In this document: one piece after another, positions 50,548 through 59,045 of the stretch
Position numbering within the stretch: the first letter of the stretch is position 1
How the letters are laid out: every line of letters starts with the position of its first letter
Assembly (NCBI RefSeq): GCF_900104685.1
Contig: NZ_LT629755.1
Location: 3,472,001 to 3,536,000, forward strand
Length of the DNA stretch: 64,000 nucleotides
Reading direction: 5' to 3'
Source of the DNA: Agromyces flavus
GTDB lineage: Bacteria; Actinomycetota; Actinomycetes; Actinomycetales; Microbacteriaceae
Notes under the pieces: generated by a model
Told to the model about the DNA's origin: nothing
What the model saw: the letters and a program-made list of their open reading frames with translations, nothing else
The model's database searches: none
Position numbers and translations under genes: made by a program

Positions 50548-50586
50548 GCGCGGTTCGCGCGCGCTCGGCGGTGAGCCCGCCGGCCG

Positions 50587-53500
50587 TCACCCGGAGACGG
50601 GAACCGCCTCGGGGAGGTCGGCCCCGACGAGGCGGATGAACGCGCTGAGCTGGGCGACGCCGTCGGGGCGGCGTGGCAGTGCGTCGAGCAGACCGGGCGA
50701 GTAGAGCAGGTAGGCCGCCCACTTCGCACGGGAGATCGCGACGTTGAGCCGGTTCTTCAGCAGCAGGAACTCGATTCCGCGCGGTGCTGCGCTCGCCGAC
50801 GATGCGGCGAGCGACACGATCGCGACCGCGGCCTCCTGACCCTGGAACTTGTCGACCGTTCCGACGGGCACCTCGGTGAATCCGGCGCGGTCGAGCGCTT
50901 CGCGCACCGTGGTGAGCTGCGCGTTGTACGGTGTCACGACGATGAGGTCGCCCTGCCCGAGGGGCCGGCCGGCCGCGCGGACGGGTCGGCCCGGGGTGTC
51001 ACGGGCATCGGACCACTCGCGCCCGAGCAGCGACGCGACGAGCTCGACGACGATCTCGGCCTCTTCAGGCGACCAGGTGGTGTTGCCCTCGTGATCGACC
51101 GGGATCGGGCGGACGCCGGGTTCGATGCCCTCGAGGTGCCGCGCGGACGCGACGGGGTGAGAGCGGAGCTCGCCCTGGTAGGCGAGCCGCGACACGGGCG
51201 CAGCCACCGCCGGATGCATCCGACGACTCTCGGCCAGGAAGTAGCCGTACTCGGGCGGAAGGACCTCGTGGCCGTCGGCCACCCAGCCGAGCGCGGACGC
51301 GTCGACCGGCTCGGGGTGCAGGGCCTGGCTCACCTGCGGCAGCTGCTGCGGGTCGCCGAGCAGCAGCAGGTTGCGCGCGGCCACCGAGACGGCGATCGTC
51401 GACGCGAGCGAGAACTGCCCCGCCTCGTCGATGACGAGGAGGTCGAGCGAGCCGCGAGGGACGCGCTTCACGTTGCAGAAGTCCCACGCGGTGCCCCCGA
51501 TGACGTAGCCCGACGGGCGCTCGGCCGTGAACTTCGAGAGGTCGTCCTTCTTGGCGAATGCGGTGAACACGCGTGAGTCGACGTCGGCCGGATCCTTGAT
51601 GGCCTTGCCGACGAGCGCGGCATCGAGACCCGCGCCCACGACCGCCTCGAGCACGTGCTCGACGACCGAGTGGGACTGCGCGACGACGCCGATGCGCCAC
51701 CCGTGGTCGGCGACGAGCCGCGCGATGACGTGCGATGCCACGTAGGTCTTGCCGGTGCCGGGCGGACCCTGCACGGCGAGGTACGAGTGCTCGAGCCGGC
51801 GCACCGACTCGACGACGGCATCGACGTAGTCGACGCCGAGCACGGGCGCGAGCCCGCCGGCGGCACGCGGCGGCAGGCGCCGCAGCACGTCCATGGCGGG
51901 GTTCGAGGGGAGCGCCGGCACGGTCGCGGGGATGGGGGCCGCCCACTCGGCGATCGCCGCCTTGAGGGCACGCGAGTCGGGCGGCCACCCGGGCGTCATC
52001 GCCATGGGCAGCGCCGTCCAGGTGGCGTCGGCGACGCCGACCTCCTCGACGAGCACGCCGGTGTCGGTGACCTCGAGGATCGTGCCGTTCGACCAGGCCC
52101 GCTGCCCGGGGCGCAGGGTGCTCGACGGGAACGGGGCGGGCCAGTCGTACAGCAGGAAGACGTTCGCACCGACGCCGAAGCGGGAGCCGGGGGCGATGCG
52201 CCCGCCCAGCCGTACCTCGCGACGAGGGTGCTGCCGCGTGCCCTCCTCGTACCACCGCTGCTCGACACGCGAGACCCCGGGGTCGACGACGAGTACGTCG
52301 CGGTGGTCCTCCCATGAGTCGACGGGCTGGTCGACGCGGAGGTAGTGGGACCACCAGAAGCTCTTCGCCTCGCGGTCGTGGTAGTCGATGGCCGCGGCCG
52401 ACAGCGCGAGTGCGAGCTCGTCGGGCGTGCGCCCGTCTCCGGGGGCCGCCGGGCCGACCAGTTCGCGAAGCTGCATCGCGAGGGGTGTCGGCTCGTAGAC
52501 CTTCGCCGCGCCCTCGGCGAGGTAGGCGGGCGGTACCGGCTGGACGCCCTCGCGTCGCGCGATCGCGAGCAGCCAGTCGCGCAGGCGCCGGGTGGACACG
52601 CAGTCGTAGCGGTTGTAGTCGGCGAGGTCGTCGAGGATGCGCTGAGCTTCGACGGATTCGGCGGCCCCGCCCGAATCGGCCAGCTGGCGCGCCCGGACGT
52701 ACTCGGTGATCGAGTCGGCGCCGCTCTTCACGTCGGCCTCGCGCAGCTCGTCGCCCATGTAGAGCGGCTCGAGCTTCTTGATCGAGTAGGAGCGGCTGCC
52801 GACGCGCACCGACCGCTTCACGATGGGATACAGATCGACGAGCACCCCGTCGTGGAGGAGCTGGTCGACCTCGGCCTCGCCGACGCCGTGGCGCGCGGCG
52901 ATCGTCGTGAGGTGCGTGCGCTCGTACGACGCGTAGTGGTAGATGTGCAGGTCGGGATGCACCTGGCGTCGCAGCTTCACGAGCTCGAGGAACTGCAGGA
53001 GCGCCTCGCGCTCCTCGGCGAACGAGTGCGCCCAGAGCGCCGTGTACTGCTCGTGCTCGTCGACCATGCCCCACAGGTAATCGAGGTTCCACGACGTGGC
53101 GTCGCCCTCGGTGTAGAGCGGATCGCCCTCGAAGTCGAAGAACAGGTCGCCGCGGCTCGGCTCGGGGATCGCGGCGAGGGCGGCCGCCTCGCGCACCTCG
53201 ACCGGCGGCGCGAGCGGCGGGTCGTCGGCCCGGCGCTCGCCGGACGCTTCGGCGGCCCGCGCGGCGGCCTCGGCGATGAGCTGCAGGCGCGCCTGCGCGC
53301 GGAGGTTGTCGACGGTCGAGTCGATGAGGTGCGGGACGGGACCGCTCGAGGCCGCGAGCTCGTCGATCGTGGTGATGCCGGCCTCGGCGAGCGGCTCGCG
53401 CTGCGTCACGCGGAGGCTGCCGACGAGCAGCACGTCGCGATTGGCCTGCACCTCGAGCTCGCACGTGGGGCACCGGCCGTCGTGCGTGTAGCGGGGGTCG

Positions 53501-54135
53501 CCCCAGGCGACCGGCCCGTCGGCGGCGACGCGCTCGTCGACGAGCTGTCGCAGCCGTGCGACGCGCTGCACGTAGACGGGTGTGATGTCATCGCGGCGGT
53601 GCTCGCTGCTCGTGCCGTCGCCGAGCAGCAGCTCGACCACGTCGTCGCTCGCGATGCCGATGCGGTCGAGCTGCGAGGCATAGGCGGCGAGCTGGAGCAG
53701 CGCGGTCACACGGGCGTGCCGCGCGAGCTTCGAGTCTTGAACCCGGTAGCGCCCGTCGGGCCGGCGGACGATGAAGTCGGCGAAGCCGATGAACCCCTCG
53801 TCGGCGAACGTCGCCTGGTACACGACGGGAACGCCCGCCTCGAGCGCGGCACGGGTCGCCTCGACTGCGGCGGCGACCGCCTCGGTGTCGCGCACGTTGG
53901 GCTGGGGGATCTCGACGACGCCGGCGCCGAACTGGTCGCGGTAGCGCGCGAGCACGCGCCGCTCGTGCTCGTCGCCCAGCCGCCCTGCGCGCTCGAGCAT
54001 CGCGTCGGAGACCGGCTCGAACAGCGTGTCGCGGCCGAGCTTGACATCGAGCTCGCGCAGGAACGCGAACTCGCAGTCGGACGCCTTCTTGAGGTCGCTC
54101 GCGCTCGTGACGACGGAACCGCCTACCAGGTACAT
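50587..54135 (-). CDS. TM0106-family RecB-like nuclease / superfamily-1 helicase
   Basis: An 1182-residue multidomain nuclease-helicase. Residues about 1-270 are a RecB-like nuclease (GFIGFADFIVRRPDGRYRVQ, DSKLARHARVTALLQLAAYA) ending in a small Cys pair (CPTCELE) and a helix-hairpin-helix-like stretch. Residues about 340-560 are an RNase-H-like predicted exonuclease (LFFDFEGDPLYTEGDATSWN; YNRYDCVSTRRLRDWLLA). The C-terminal SF1 helicase (about 770-1180) has Walker A QGPPGTGKTYVASHV, Walker B LLVIDEAGQFSLA, LLLLGDPQQLPQVSQ and VGTVDKFQGQEAAVAIVSLA. It probably processes DNA ends, but the partner is unknown. No other nuclease genes adjoin it. Confidence 0.88.
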   Translation of the reverse strand: MYLVGGSVVTSASDLKKASDCEFAFLRELDVKLGRDTLFEPVSDAMLERAGRLGDEHERRVLARYRDQFGAGVVEIPQPNVRDTEAVAAAVEATRAALEAGVPVVYQATFADEGFIGFADFIVRRPDGRYRVQDSKLARHARVTALLQLAAYASQLDRIGIASDDVVELLLGDGTSSEHRRDDITPVYVQRVARLRQLVDERVAADGPVAWGDPRYTHDGRCPTCELEVQANRDVLLVGSLRVTQREPLAEAGITTIDELAASSGPVPHLIDSTVDNLRAQARLQLIAEAAARAAEASGERRADDPPLAPPVEVREAAALAAIPEPSRGDLFFDFEGDPLYTEGDATSWNLDYLWGMVDEHEQYTALWAHSFAEEREALLQFLELVKLRRQVHPDLHIYHYASYERTHLTTIAARHGVGEAEVDQLLHDGVLVDLYPIVKRSVRVGSRSYSIKKLEPLYMGDELREADVKSGADSITEYVRARQLADSGGAAESVEAQRILDDLADYNRYDCVSTRRLRDWLLAIARREGVQPVPPAYLAEGAAKVYEPTPLAMQLRELVGPAAPGDGRTPDELALALSAAAIDYHDREAKSFWWSHYLRVDQPVDSWEDHRDVLVVDPGVSRVEQRWYEEGTRQHPRREVRLGGRIAPGSRFGVGANVFLLYDWPAPFPSSTLRPGQRAWSNGTILEVTDTGVLVEEVGVADATWTALPMAMTPGWPPDSRALKAAIAEWAAPIPATVPALPSNPAMDVLRRLPPRAAGGLAPVLGVDYVDAVVESVRRLEHSYLAVQGPPGTGKTYVASHVIARLVADHGWRIGVVAQSHSVVEHVLEAVVGAGLDAALVGKAIKDPADVDSRVFTAFAKKDDLSKFTAERPSGYVIGGTAWDFCNVKRVPRGSLDLLVIDEAGQFSLASTIAVSVAARNLLLLGDPQQLPQVSQALHPEPVDASALGWVADGHEVLPPEYGYFLAESRRMHPAVAAPVSRLAYQGELRSHPVASARHLEGIEPGVRPIPVDHEGNTTWSPEEAEIVVELVASLLGREWSDARDTPGRPVRAAGRPLGQGDLIVVTPYNAQLTTVREALDRAGFTEVPVGTVDKFQGQEAAVAIVSLAASSASAAPRGIEFLLLKNRLNVAISRAKWAAYLLYSPGLLDALPRRPDGVAQLSAFIRLVGADLPEAVPVSG

Positions 54136-54192
54136 CGGGCTCCCTCCGCCGTCATCGAGACCACGGTAGCCGCGCCATCCGACATCGCCGGC

Positions 54193-55209
54193 TCAGCGCG
54201 TCAGCACGACCTTGCCGATGCTGCGCCCGGATGCCACGAGGGCGTGCGCCTCGCGAAGGCCCGCCGCGTCGATCCCCGCGGTCTCGCGCGTCAGCGTCGT
54301 GCGCAGTCGCCCGGACTCGAACAGGGCTGCGGCCTCGTCGAGCAGTTCGTGCTGGCGGATCATGTCGGGCGTCTCGAACACGCCCCGCGTGAACATCGAC
54401 TCCCAGAGCAGCGCGATGCTCTTCGACTTCAGCACGACCGGGTCCATGTCGGGGTCCTCGTCGATCGCGACGACCTGCCCGAACGGCCGCAGCAGGTCGG
54501 CGTACACCGGCAGCCGGCCCACGGTCGACGGGGTGAACACGTGGTCGATGCCGTCGGGCGCGATCGCCCGGACGGCCGCGGCGAGGTCGCCGTGGTGGTC
54601 GACGACGTGCTGCGCCCCCATGTCGCGGACCCACTCCTGCGACTCGGGCCGCGACGCCGTGCCGATCACGGTCACGCCGGTCAGCGTCGTCGCGAGCTGG
54701 ATCAGGATCGACCCGACGCCGCCGGCCGCCGCGACGGCGAGCAGCGTGCCCTCGCTCTCGGCCGTGAGCCGGAGCCGGTCGAACAGCGACTCCCACGCGG
54801 TGATGGTCGTGAGCGGCATCGCCGCGGCATCCGCCATCGAGAGGTTCGCCGGCTTGCGGCCGACGAGGCGCTCGTCGACCGCGTGGTACTCCGCGTTCGT
54901 GCCCGGCCGGTTGATCACGCCGGCGTGGAAGACCTCGTCGCCCGGCGCGAAGAGCGTGACCTCGGGCCCGACGGCGACGACCGTGCCGGCCGCGTCGTAG
55001 CCGAGCACCACCGGCGGCGCGTCGGCCGCTCGCCGTCCGCGCGTCTTGAGGTCGACCGGGTTCACCGATACCGCGGCGACCTCGACGAGCACGTCGCGCG
55101 GTCGCAGCTCGGGCAGCGGCAGCTCGACGTCGGCGAAGGCGCGTTCGTCGTCGAGGGAGACGGATCCGGTCGCGGCGACCGCGTGCATGGTGTTCGGGAG
55201 CCTCGTCAT
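54193..55209 (-). CDS. NADPH:quinone-oxidoreductase-like zinc-free MDR enzyme
   Basis: A 338-residue medium-chain dehydrogenase/reductase. The N-terminal GroES-like domain is VLVEVAAVSVNPVDLKTRGR. The Rossmann domain has LAVAAAGGVGSILIQLATTL, with the GGVGS nucleotide loop, and HVFTPSTVGRLPVYADLLRP. No zinc-ligand cysteines are visible, consistent with the ZADH/quinone-oxidoreductase (QOR) type. It probably reduces a quinone or enone with NADPH. The ATG at 55209 is used; a later Met at 55188 is possible. Confidence 0.85.
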   Translation of the reverse strand: MTRLPNTMHAVAATGSVSLDDERAFADVELPLPELRPRDVLVEVAAVSVNPVDLKTRGRRAADAPPVVLGYDAAGTVVAVGPEVTLFAPGDEVFHAGVINRPGTNAEYHAVDERLVGRKPANLSMADAAAMPLTTITAWESLFDRLRLTAESEGTLLAVAAAGGVGSILIQLATTLTGVTVIGTASRPESQEWVRDMGAQHVVDHHGDLAAAVRAIAPDGIDHVFTPSTVGRLPVYADLLRPFGQVVAIDEDPDMDPVVLKSKSIALLWESMFTRGVFETPDMIRQHELLDEAAALFESGRLRTTLTRETAGIDAAGLREAHALVASGRSIGKVVLTR

Positions 55210-55273
55210 GGTGTCCCCAACCGTCTCACGACACGCGTTGTTCCGGCGCATCGGGCGGCGTAGCGTGACGCGC

Positions 55274-55666
55274 ATGGTCGAGTGGGATGAGGTGCGCGAG
55301 CTCGCGCTGGCCATGCCCGAGGCGACCGAGGCGGTGAGCCGGGGGCTGCCGCACTGGCGCGTGCGCGACCGCGGATTCGTGTGGGAGCGGCCCCTGCGGA
55401 AGACCGACCTCGCGTTCCTGGGCCTCGACGACCAGCCGTGGCCCGTGCTCGGCGCGCGCGTCGAGGACGAGGCCGTGAAGCTCGCGCTCGCCGAGATGGA
55501 TCCGTCCGTCTTCTTCACGACGCCGCACTTCGACGGGTTCCCGGCGATCCTCGTGCGGCTCGACACCGTCTCGCGTCGCCGCCTCGAGGAGGTGGTCGCC
55601 GACGCCTGGCTCGCGGTCGCCCCGAAGCGGCTCGCCGACCAGTGGTACGCGCAGCAGGGCGACTGA
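55274..55666 (+). CDS. MmcQ/YjbR family protein
   Basis: A 130-residue protein with the family opening DEVRELALAMPEATEAVSRG and a middle block LARVEDEAVKLALAEMDPS-like (ARVEDEAVKLALAEMDPSVF) and PHFDGFPAILVRLDTV. The YjbR family binds DNA weakly or acts as a double-wing fold protein; the in vivo role is unknown. It is divergent from the oxidoreductase and converges on the TetR gene. Confidence 0.8.
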   Translation: MVEWDEVRELALAMPEATEAVSRGLPHWRVRDRGFVWERPLRKTDLAFLGLDDQPWPVLGARVEDEAVKLALAEMDPSVFFTTPHFDGFPAILVRLDTVSRRRLEEVVADAWLAVAPKRLADQWYAQQGD

Positions 55667-55684
55667 GACTACGGATGCCGCGGC

Positions 55685-56317
55685 TCAGCCAGGCGCGGAC
55701 GCGAGCGCGCCGCGCGGCATCCCGAGCATGCCCTCGACCGCGTGCCCGATGCGCGAGCCGCGGTCTGCGGCGTCCTCCCAGCGCACGAGTGCGTGCGCGT
55801 TCAGGCCGTCGATCATGCCGAGCAGCTGCCAGGCGACGGATGCCGCGTCATCCGTCTCGAACTCGCCGGACGCGACGCCCGACTCGATGATGCCCTGCAC
55901 GAAGCCGCGCCAGTCGTCCATCTCGGTGCGGACGGCCTCGGCGAGCGGCTCGTTGCGCCGGCCGAGCGCCCACGCCTCGACCCAGACGACGGTCACGTCG
56001 TCGCGCGTGCCGTCGAGCAGCGTCTCGAGCAGGTGCGCGAGGCGTTCGCGCGGGCTCGGCAGGGCGGCGACGTGCTCGCGCACCTCGGCGAGCTCGGTTC
56101 CCACGACGGTGGCGAAGGTGCTCCCCACCAGGACGTCCATGTTCGGCTGGTAGTGGGCGACGAGGGCGGGCGCGACGCCGACGCGCGTCGCGACGGCACG
56201 CAACGTCACGGCGGCGAGGCCGTGCTCGAGCGCGATCAGCCGCGCGGCATCCGCGATCTCGGCCGAGCGTTCGGCGGGGCTCTTGCGCGACGCCCGCGTG
56301 CGGGTGGGTGTTGACAT
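55685..56317 (-). CDS. TetR-family regulator of the agmatine/NCS1 operon
   Basis: A 210-residue TetR/BetI-like regulator. The helix-turn-helix is GLAAVTLRAVATRVGVAPAL followed by VAHYQPNMDVLVGSTFA. The ligand domain has VVWVEAWALGRRNEPLAEA, typical of BetI-like regulators. It is divergent from the NCS1 permease gene, with a 20-bp palindrome between them, so it is the likely repressor of permease, agmatine deiminase and amidase. Confidence 0.82.
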   Translation of the reverse strand: MSTPTRTRASRKSPAERSAEIADAARLIALEHGLAAVTLRAVATRVGVAPALVAHYQPNMDVLVGSTFATVVGTELAEVREHVAALPSPRERLAHLLETLLDGTRDDVTVVWVEAWALGRRNEPLAEAVRTEMDDWRGFVQGIIESGVASGEFETDDAASVAWQLLGMIDGLNAHALVRWEDAADRGSRIGHAVEGMLGMPRGALASAPG

Positions 56318-56347
56318 GGTGCGGCCATTCTATGTAGCCTCGTGCAC

Positions 56348-56367
56348 TATTGATCGCATGATCAATA
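56348..56367 (+). promoter_or_regulatory. Probable TetR operator between regulator and permease genes
   Basis: A 20-bp near-perfect palindrome, TATTGATCGCATGATCAATA, sits between the divergent genes, 30 bp from the regulator start and 33 bp from the permease start. The AT-rich arms contrast with the surrounding GC-rich DNA. Confidence 0.75.
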
Positions 56368-56400
56368 ACAGTTCTTCGGCGAATGACGAGGTTTCCGACC

Positions 56401-57987
56401 ATGACCACCACCCACGTTCCTGACGCGGCCGCCGAGCCGCGACCGCACGGCGCATCCGCGAGCGCGCGAGTCGTCCCGTCCGATCGCGTCGGCCACATCG
56501 AGACGCACGGCATCGAGACCGTCCCCCATGCCGACCGCCACGGCCGCCCGTCCAGCCTGTTCTGGGTGTGGACGTCGGCGAACGTCGTCTACCTCTATTT
56601 CGTGCTCGGCGGCGGGCTCGTGCTGCTCGGCCTCTCGATCTGGGAGGCGCTCGCCGTCACCGTGATCGGCAACCTCTGGTGGGCGGTCGTCGGATGGCTC
56701 GCGATCAGCGGTCCCGCCGCCGGCGCACCGAGCGTCACGATCATGCGCGCGATGTTCGGCGTGCGCGGCAACACCGTGTTCGGCGCCGGCCTCGGCGTCG
56801 CCATCGGCCTGTTCTACGAGATCATCAACATCGCCGTGGCGACGCTCGCGGCGAACGCCATGCTCGCGCTGCTCGGCGTCGACCTCGGCCCCGCCGGCGG
56901 ATGGATCGTGCTCGTCGTGATCGCCGCGGTCAGCTTCGTCTTCGGCGTGTACGGGCACGCGACGATCCTCGCGCTCTCCCCGTACTTCTCGGCCGCGCTC
57001 GCGATCGCGTTCGTCGTGCTCGCGTTCTCCGTGCTCGGCGCCGCCGACTTCTCGTATCAGGCGGCGCCGCTGCCCGACGGGGAGCGGTGGGCCATGCTGC
57101 TGCTCGGCTACGCGATCATCGCGTCCGGCCCGCTGTCGTGGGGCACCGGGGCCGACTACGCCCGGTACCTGCCGGCGGATGTCTCGAAGGCGCGCGTCGC
57201 GTGGTGGACCGCGCTCGGCGGCTTCCTCCCGGCCGTGCTCATCGGCTCGCTCGGCGTGATCGCCGCGACCGCGATCGACATGACCGACCCCCAGCTGACG
57301 ATCGGCGAGATCGTGCCCGCGTGGTTCACGCCGATCTTCCTCGCGATCGTCGTGCTCGGCAGCGTCACCAACAACGTGCTCGTCGCCTACTCGACCGGCT
57401 TCTACGCGCAGGGCCTCGGCGTGCGGATCTCGCGCGCGGGCACCGTCGTCATCACGGGCATCCTCGCGACTTTGGCCGCGGGCTGGTTCGTGTACGTCGC
57501 GCCGAGCTTCCTCGACACGCTCAACGCGTCGCTCGAGCTCAGCGTCACGGTGCTCGGGCCGCTCGTCGCGATCTACGCGGTCGACATCGCGCTGCGACGC
57601 AACCGCTACGACGCGCGCTCGCTCGCCGACCTGCGACCCGGGGCGCCGTTCTGGTACACGCGCGGATGGTTCGTGCCCGGCACGATCGCGATGGTCGCCG
57701 CCACCACGGTCTCCGTGCTCATGGCCAACACCACGCTCTACGTCGGCCCCGTCGCCGCGGCGCTCGGCGGTGCCGACCTCTCGGCGATCGTCGGACCCGT
57801 GCTCGCCGGCGCGCTGTACGCGGTGCTGTGGTTGACGACGAACCCGTACCGCGACCGGAGGAAGCGGCCCGCTGCGGCATCCATCGCCCCGACCGCCCCG
57901 ACCGCCGCGACCGCCCCGGCCGCACCCGCTGCCATCATCGACACGGATGCCGCGGCATCCGCCCGCACCCAGGAGGAACCCGTATGA
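56401..57987 (+). CDS. NCS1-family permease (purine/cytosine/hydantoin type)
   Basis: A 528-residue membrane transporter with about 12 helices. ISGPAAGAPSVTIMRAMFGV is the family TM3 pattern with the substrate loop. LSWGTGADYARYLPADVSKA follows TM7, and a hydrophilic Ala/Thr/Pro-rich tail ends the protein. NCS1 carriers import nucleobases, hydantoins or related molecules. Next to an agmatine deiminase and amidase, its substrate may be a guanidino or amide compound; this is inference. ATG 56401 (gagg site 8 nt upstream) is preferred to ATG 56383, which lies nearer the operator. Confidence 0.85.
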   Translation: MTTTHVPDAAAEPRPHGASASARVVPSDRVGHIETHGIETVPHADRHGRPSSLFWVWTSANVVYLYFVLGGGLVLLGLSIWEALAVTVIGNLWWAVVGWLAISGPAAGAPSVTIMRAMFGVRGNTVFGAGLGVAIGLFYEIINIAVATLAANAMLALLGVDLGPAGGWIVLVVIAAVSFVFGVYGHATILALSPYFSAALAIAFVVLAFSVLGAADFSYQAAPLPDGERWAMLLLGYAIIASGPLSWGTGADYARYLPADVSKARVAWWTALGGFLPAVLIGSLGVIAATAIDMTDPQLTIGEIVPAWFTPIFLAIVVLGSVTNNVLVAYSTGFYAQGLGVRISRAGTVVITGILATLAAGWFVYVAPSFLDTLNASLELSVTVLGPLVAIYAVDIALRRNRYDARSLADLRPGAPFWYTRGWFVPGTIAMVAATTVSVLMANTTLYVGPVAAALGGADLSAIVGPVLAGALYAVLWLTTNPYRDRRKRPAAASIAPTAPTAATAPAAPAAIIDTDAAASARTQEEPV

Positions 57988-59045
57988 GCTGGCGCATGCC
58001 CGCCGAGACCGCACCGCACGAGCGCACCTGGATGGCGTTCCCGCGCGAGGGGATCACGCTCGGCTCGGAGGCGTCCGAGCGCGAGGAGGGCTACGCGGCG
58101 TGGACCGCGGTCGCCCACGCGGTCGCCGAGTTCGAGCCGGTCACGATGGTCGTCGACCCGACCGAGACGGCGCGCGCTCGCCGCATGCTCGGTTCCGACT
58201 CCGGGATCGAGATCGTCGCGGCGCCGCTCGACGAGTTCTGGATGCGCGACTTCGGCCCGACCTTCGTGGTCGACGACGAGCGGCCCGGCGTGCTCGGTGC
58301 GGTCGACTGGATCTTCAACGGCTGGGGTGCGCCCGAGTGGGCCGAGTGGACGGTCTCGGCCGAGATCGCGCGATTCGCCGCAGCGCACGTGGGCGCCGAG
58401 CTCGTGAGCTCGGTGCTCGTGAACGAGGGCGGCGGCATCCACGTCGACGGCGAGGGCACGGTGCTCCTGACCGAGACGGTGCAGCTCGACCCGCGCCGCA
58501 ACCCGTACGCCGACCGCGCGCGCGTCGAGGCCGAGCTCGCGCGCACGATCGGCGCGCCGCACGCGATCTGGCTGCCGCGCGGGCTCACCCGCGACTACGA
58601 CGACTTCGGCACGAACGGACACGTCGACATCGTCGCGACCATCCCGTCGCCCGGCCGTCTGCTGCTGCACCACCAAGCCGATGCCGCGCATCCCGACTTC
58701 GTGGTCACGCGCGAGCTCCGCTCGCTGCTCGAGGGGCAGGCGGATGCCGCGGGCCGTCGCTTCGAGATCATCGACCTGCCCGCCCCGACGACCCTGCGCG
58801 ACGACGAGGGCTTCGTCGACTGGAGCTACGTGAACCACCTCGTCGTGAACGACGGCGTCGTCGCGTGCGGCTTCGGCGAGCCCGAGGCCGACGCGCGCGC
58901 GGCGGCGATCCTGGCCGACGCGTATCCCGGTCGGCGGGTCGTGACCGTCGACGCGCGCCCGATCTTCGCGCGCGGCGGCGGCATCCACTGCATCACGCAG
59001 CAGCAGCCCGCGCTCGCCGCGGCGGCCGCGGGAGGTGCACGATGA
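57984..59045 (+). CDS. aguA: Agmatine deiminase family protein
   Basis: A 353-residue guanidino-group-modifying enzyme. MSWRMPAETAPHERTWMAFP is the family opening, FWMRDFGPTFVVDDE carries the substrate Asp, NEGGGIHVDGEGTVLLTE is the second block, GTNGHVDIVATIP has the catalytic His, and Cys336 lies in GGGIHCITQQQP. It would hydrolyse agmatine to N-carbamoylputrescine and ammonia. The symbol aguA is used by similarity; a different guanidine substrate is possible. The ATG overlaps the permease stop, and its stop overlaps the amidase start. Confidence 0.88.
   Translation: MSWRMPAETAPHERTWMAFPREGITLGSEASEREEGYAAWTAVAHAVAEFEPVTMVVDPTETARARRMLGSDSGIEIVAAPLDEFWMRDFGPTFVVDDERPGVLGAVDWIFNGWGAPEWAEWTVSAEIARFAAAHVGAELVSSVLVNEGGGIHVDGEGTVLLTETVQLDPRRNPYADRARVEAELARTIGAPHAIWLPRGLTRDYDDFGTNGHVDIVATIPSPGRLLLHHQADAAHPDFVVTRELRSLLEGQADAAGRRFEIIDLPAPTTLRDDEGFVDWSYVNHLVVNDGVVACGFGEPEADARAAAILADAYPGRRVVTVDARPIFARGGGIHCITQQQPALAAAAAGGAR

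Noticed and set aside
52345..55263. 972-codon open frame on the plus strand
   Set aside because: It is antiparallel to the nuclease-helicase and oxidoreductase genes, whose family motifs are clear. High-GC codon bias keeps opposite frames open.
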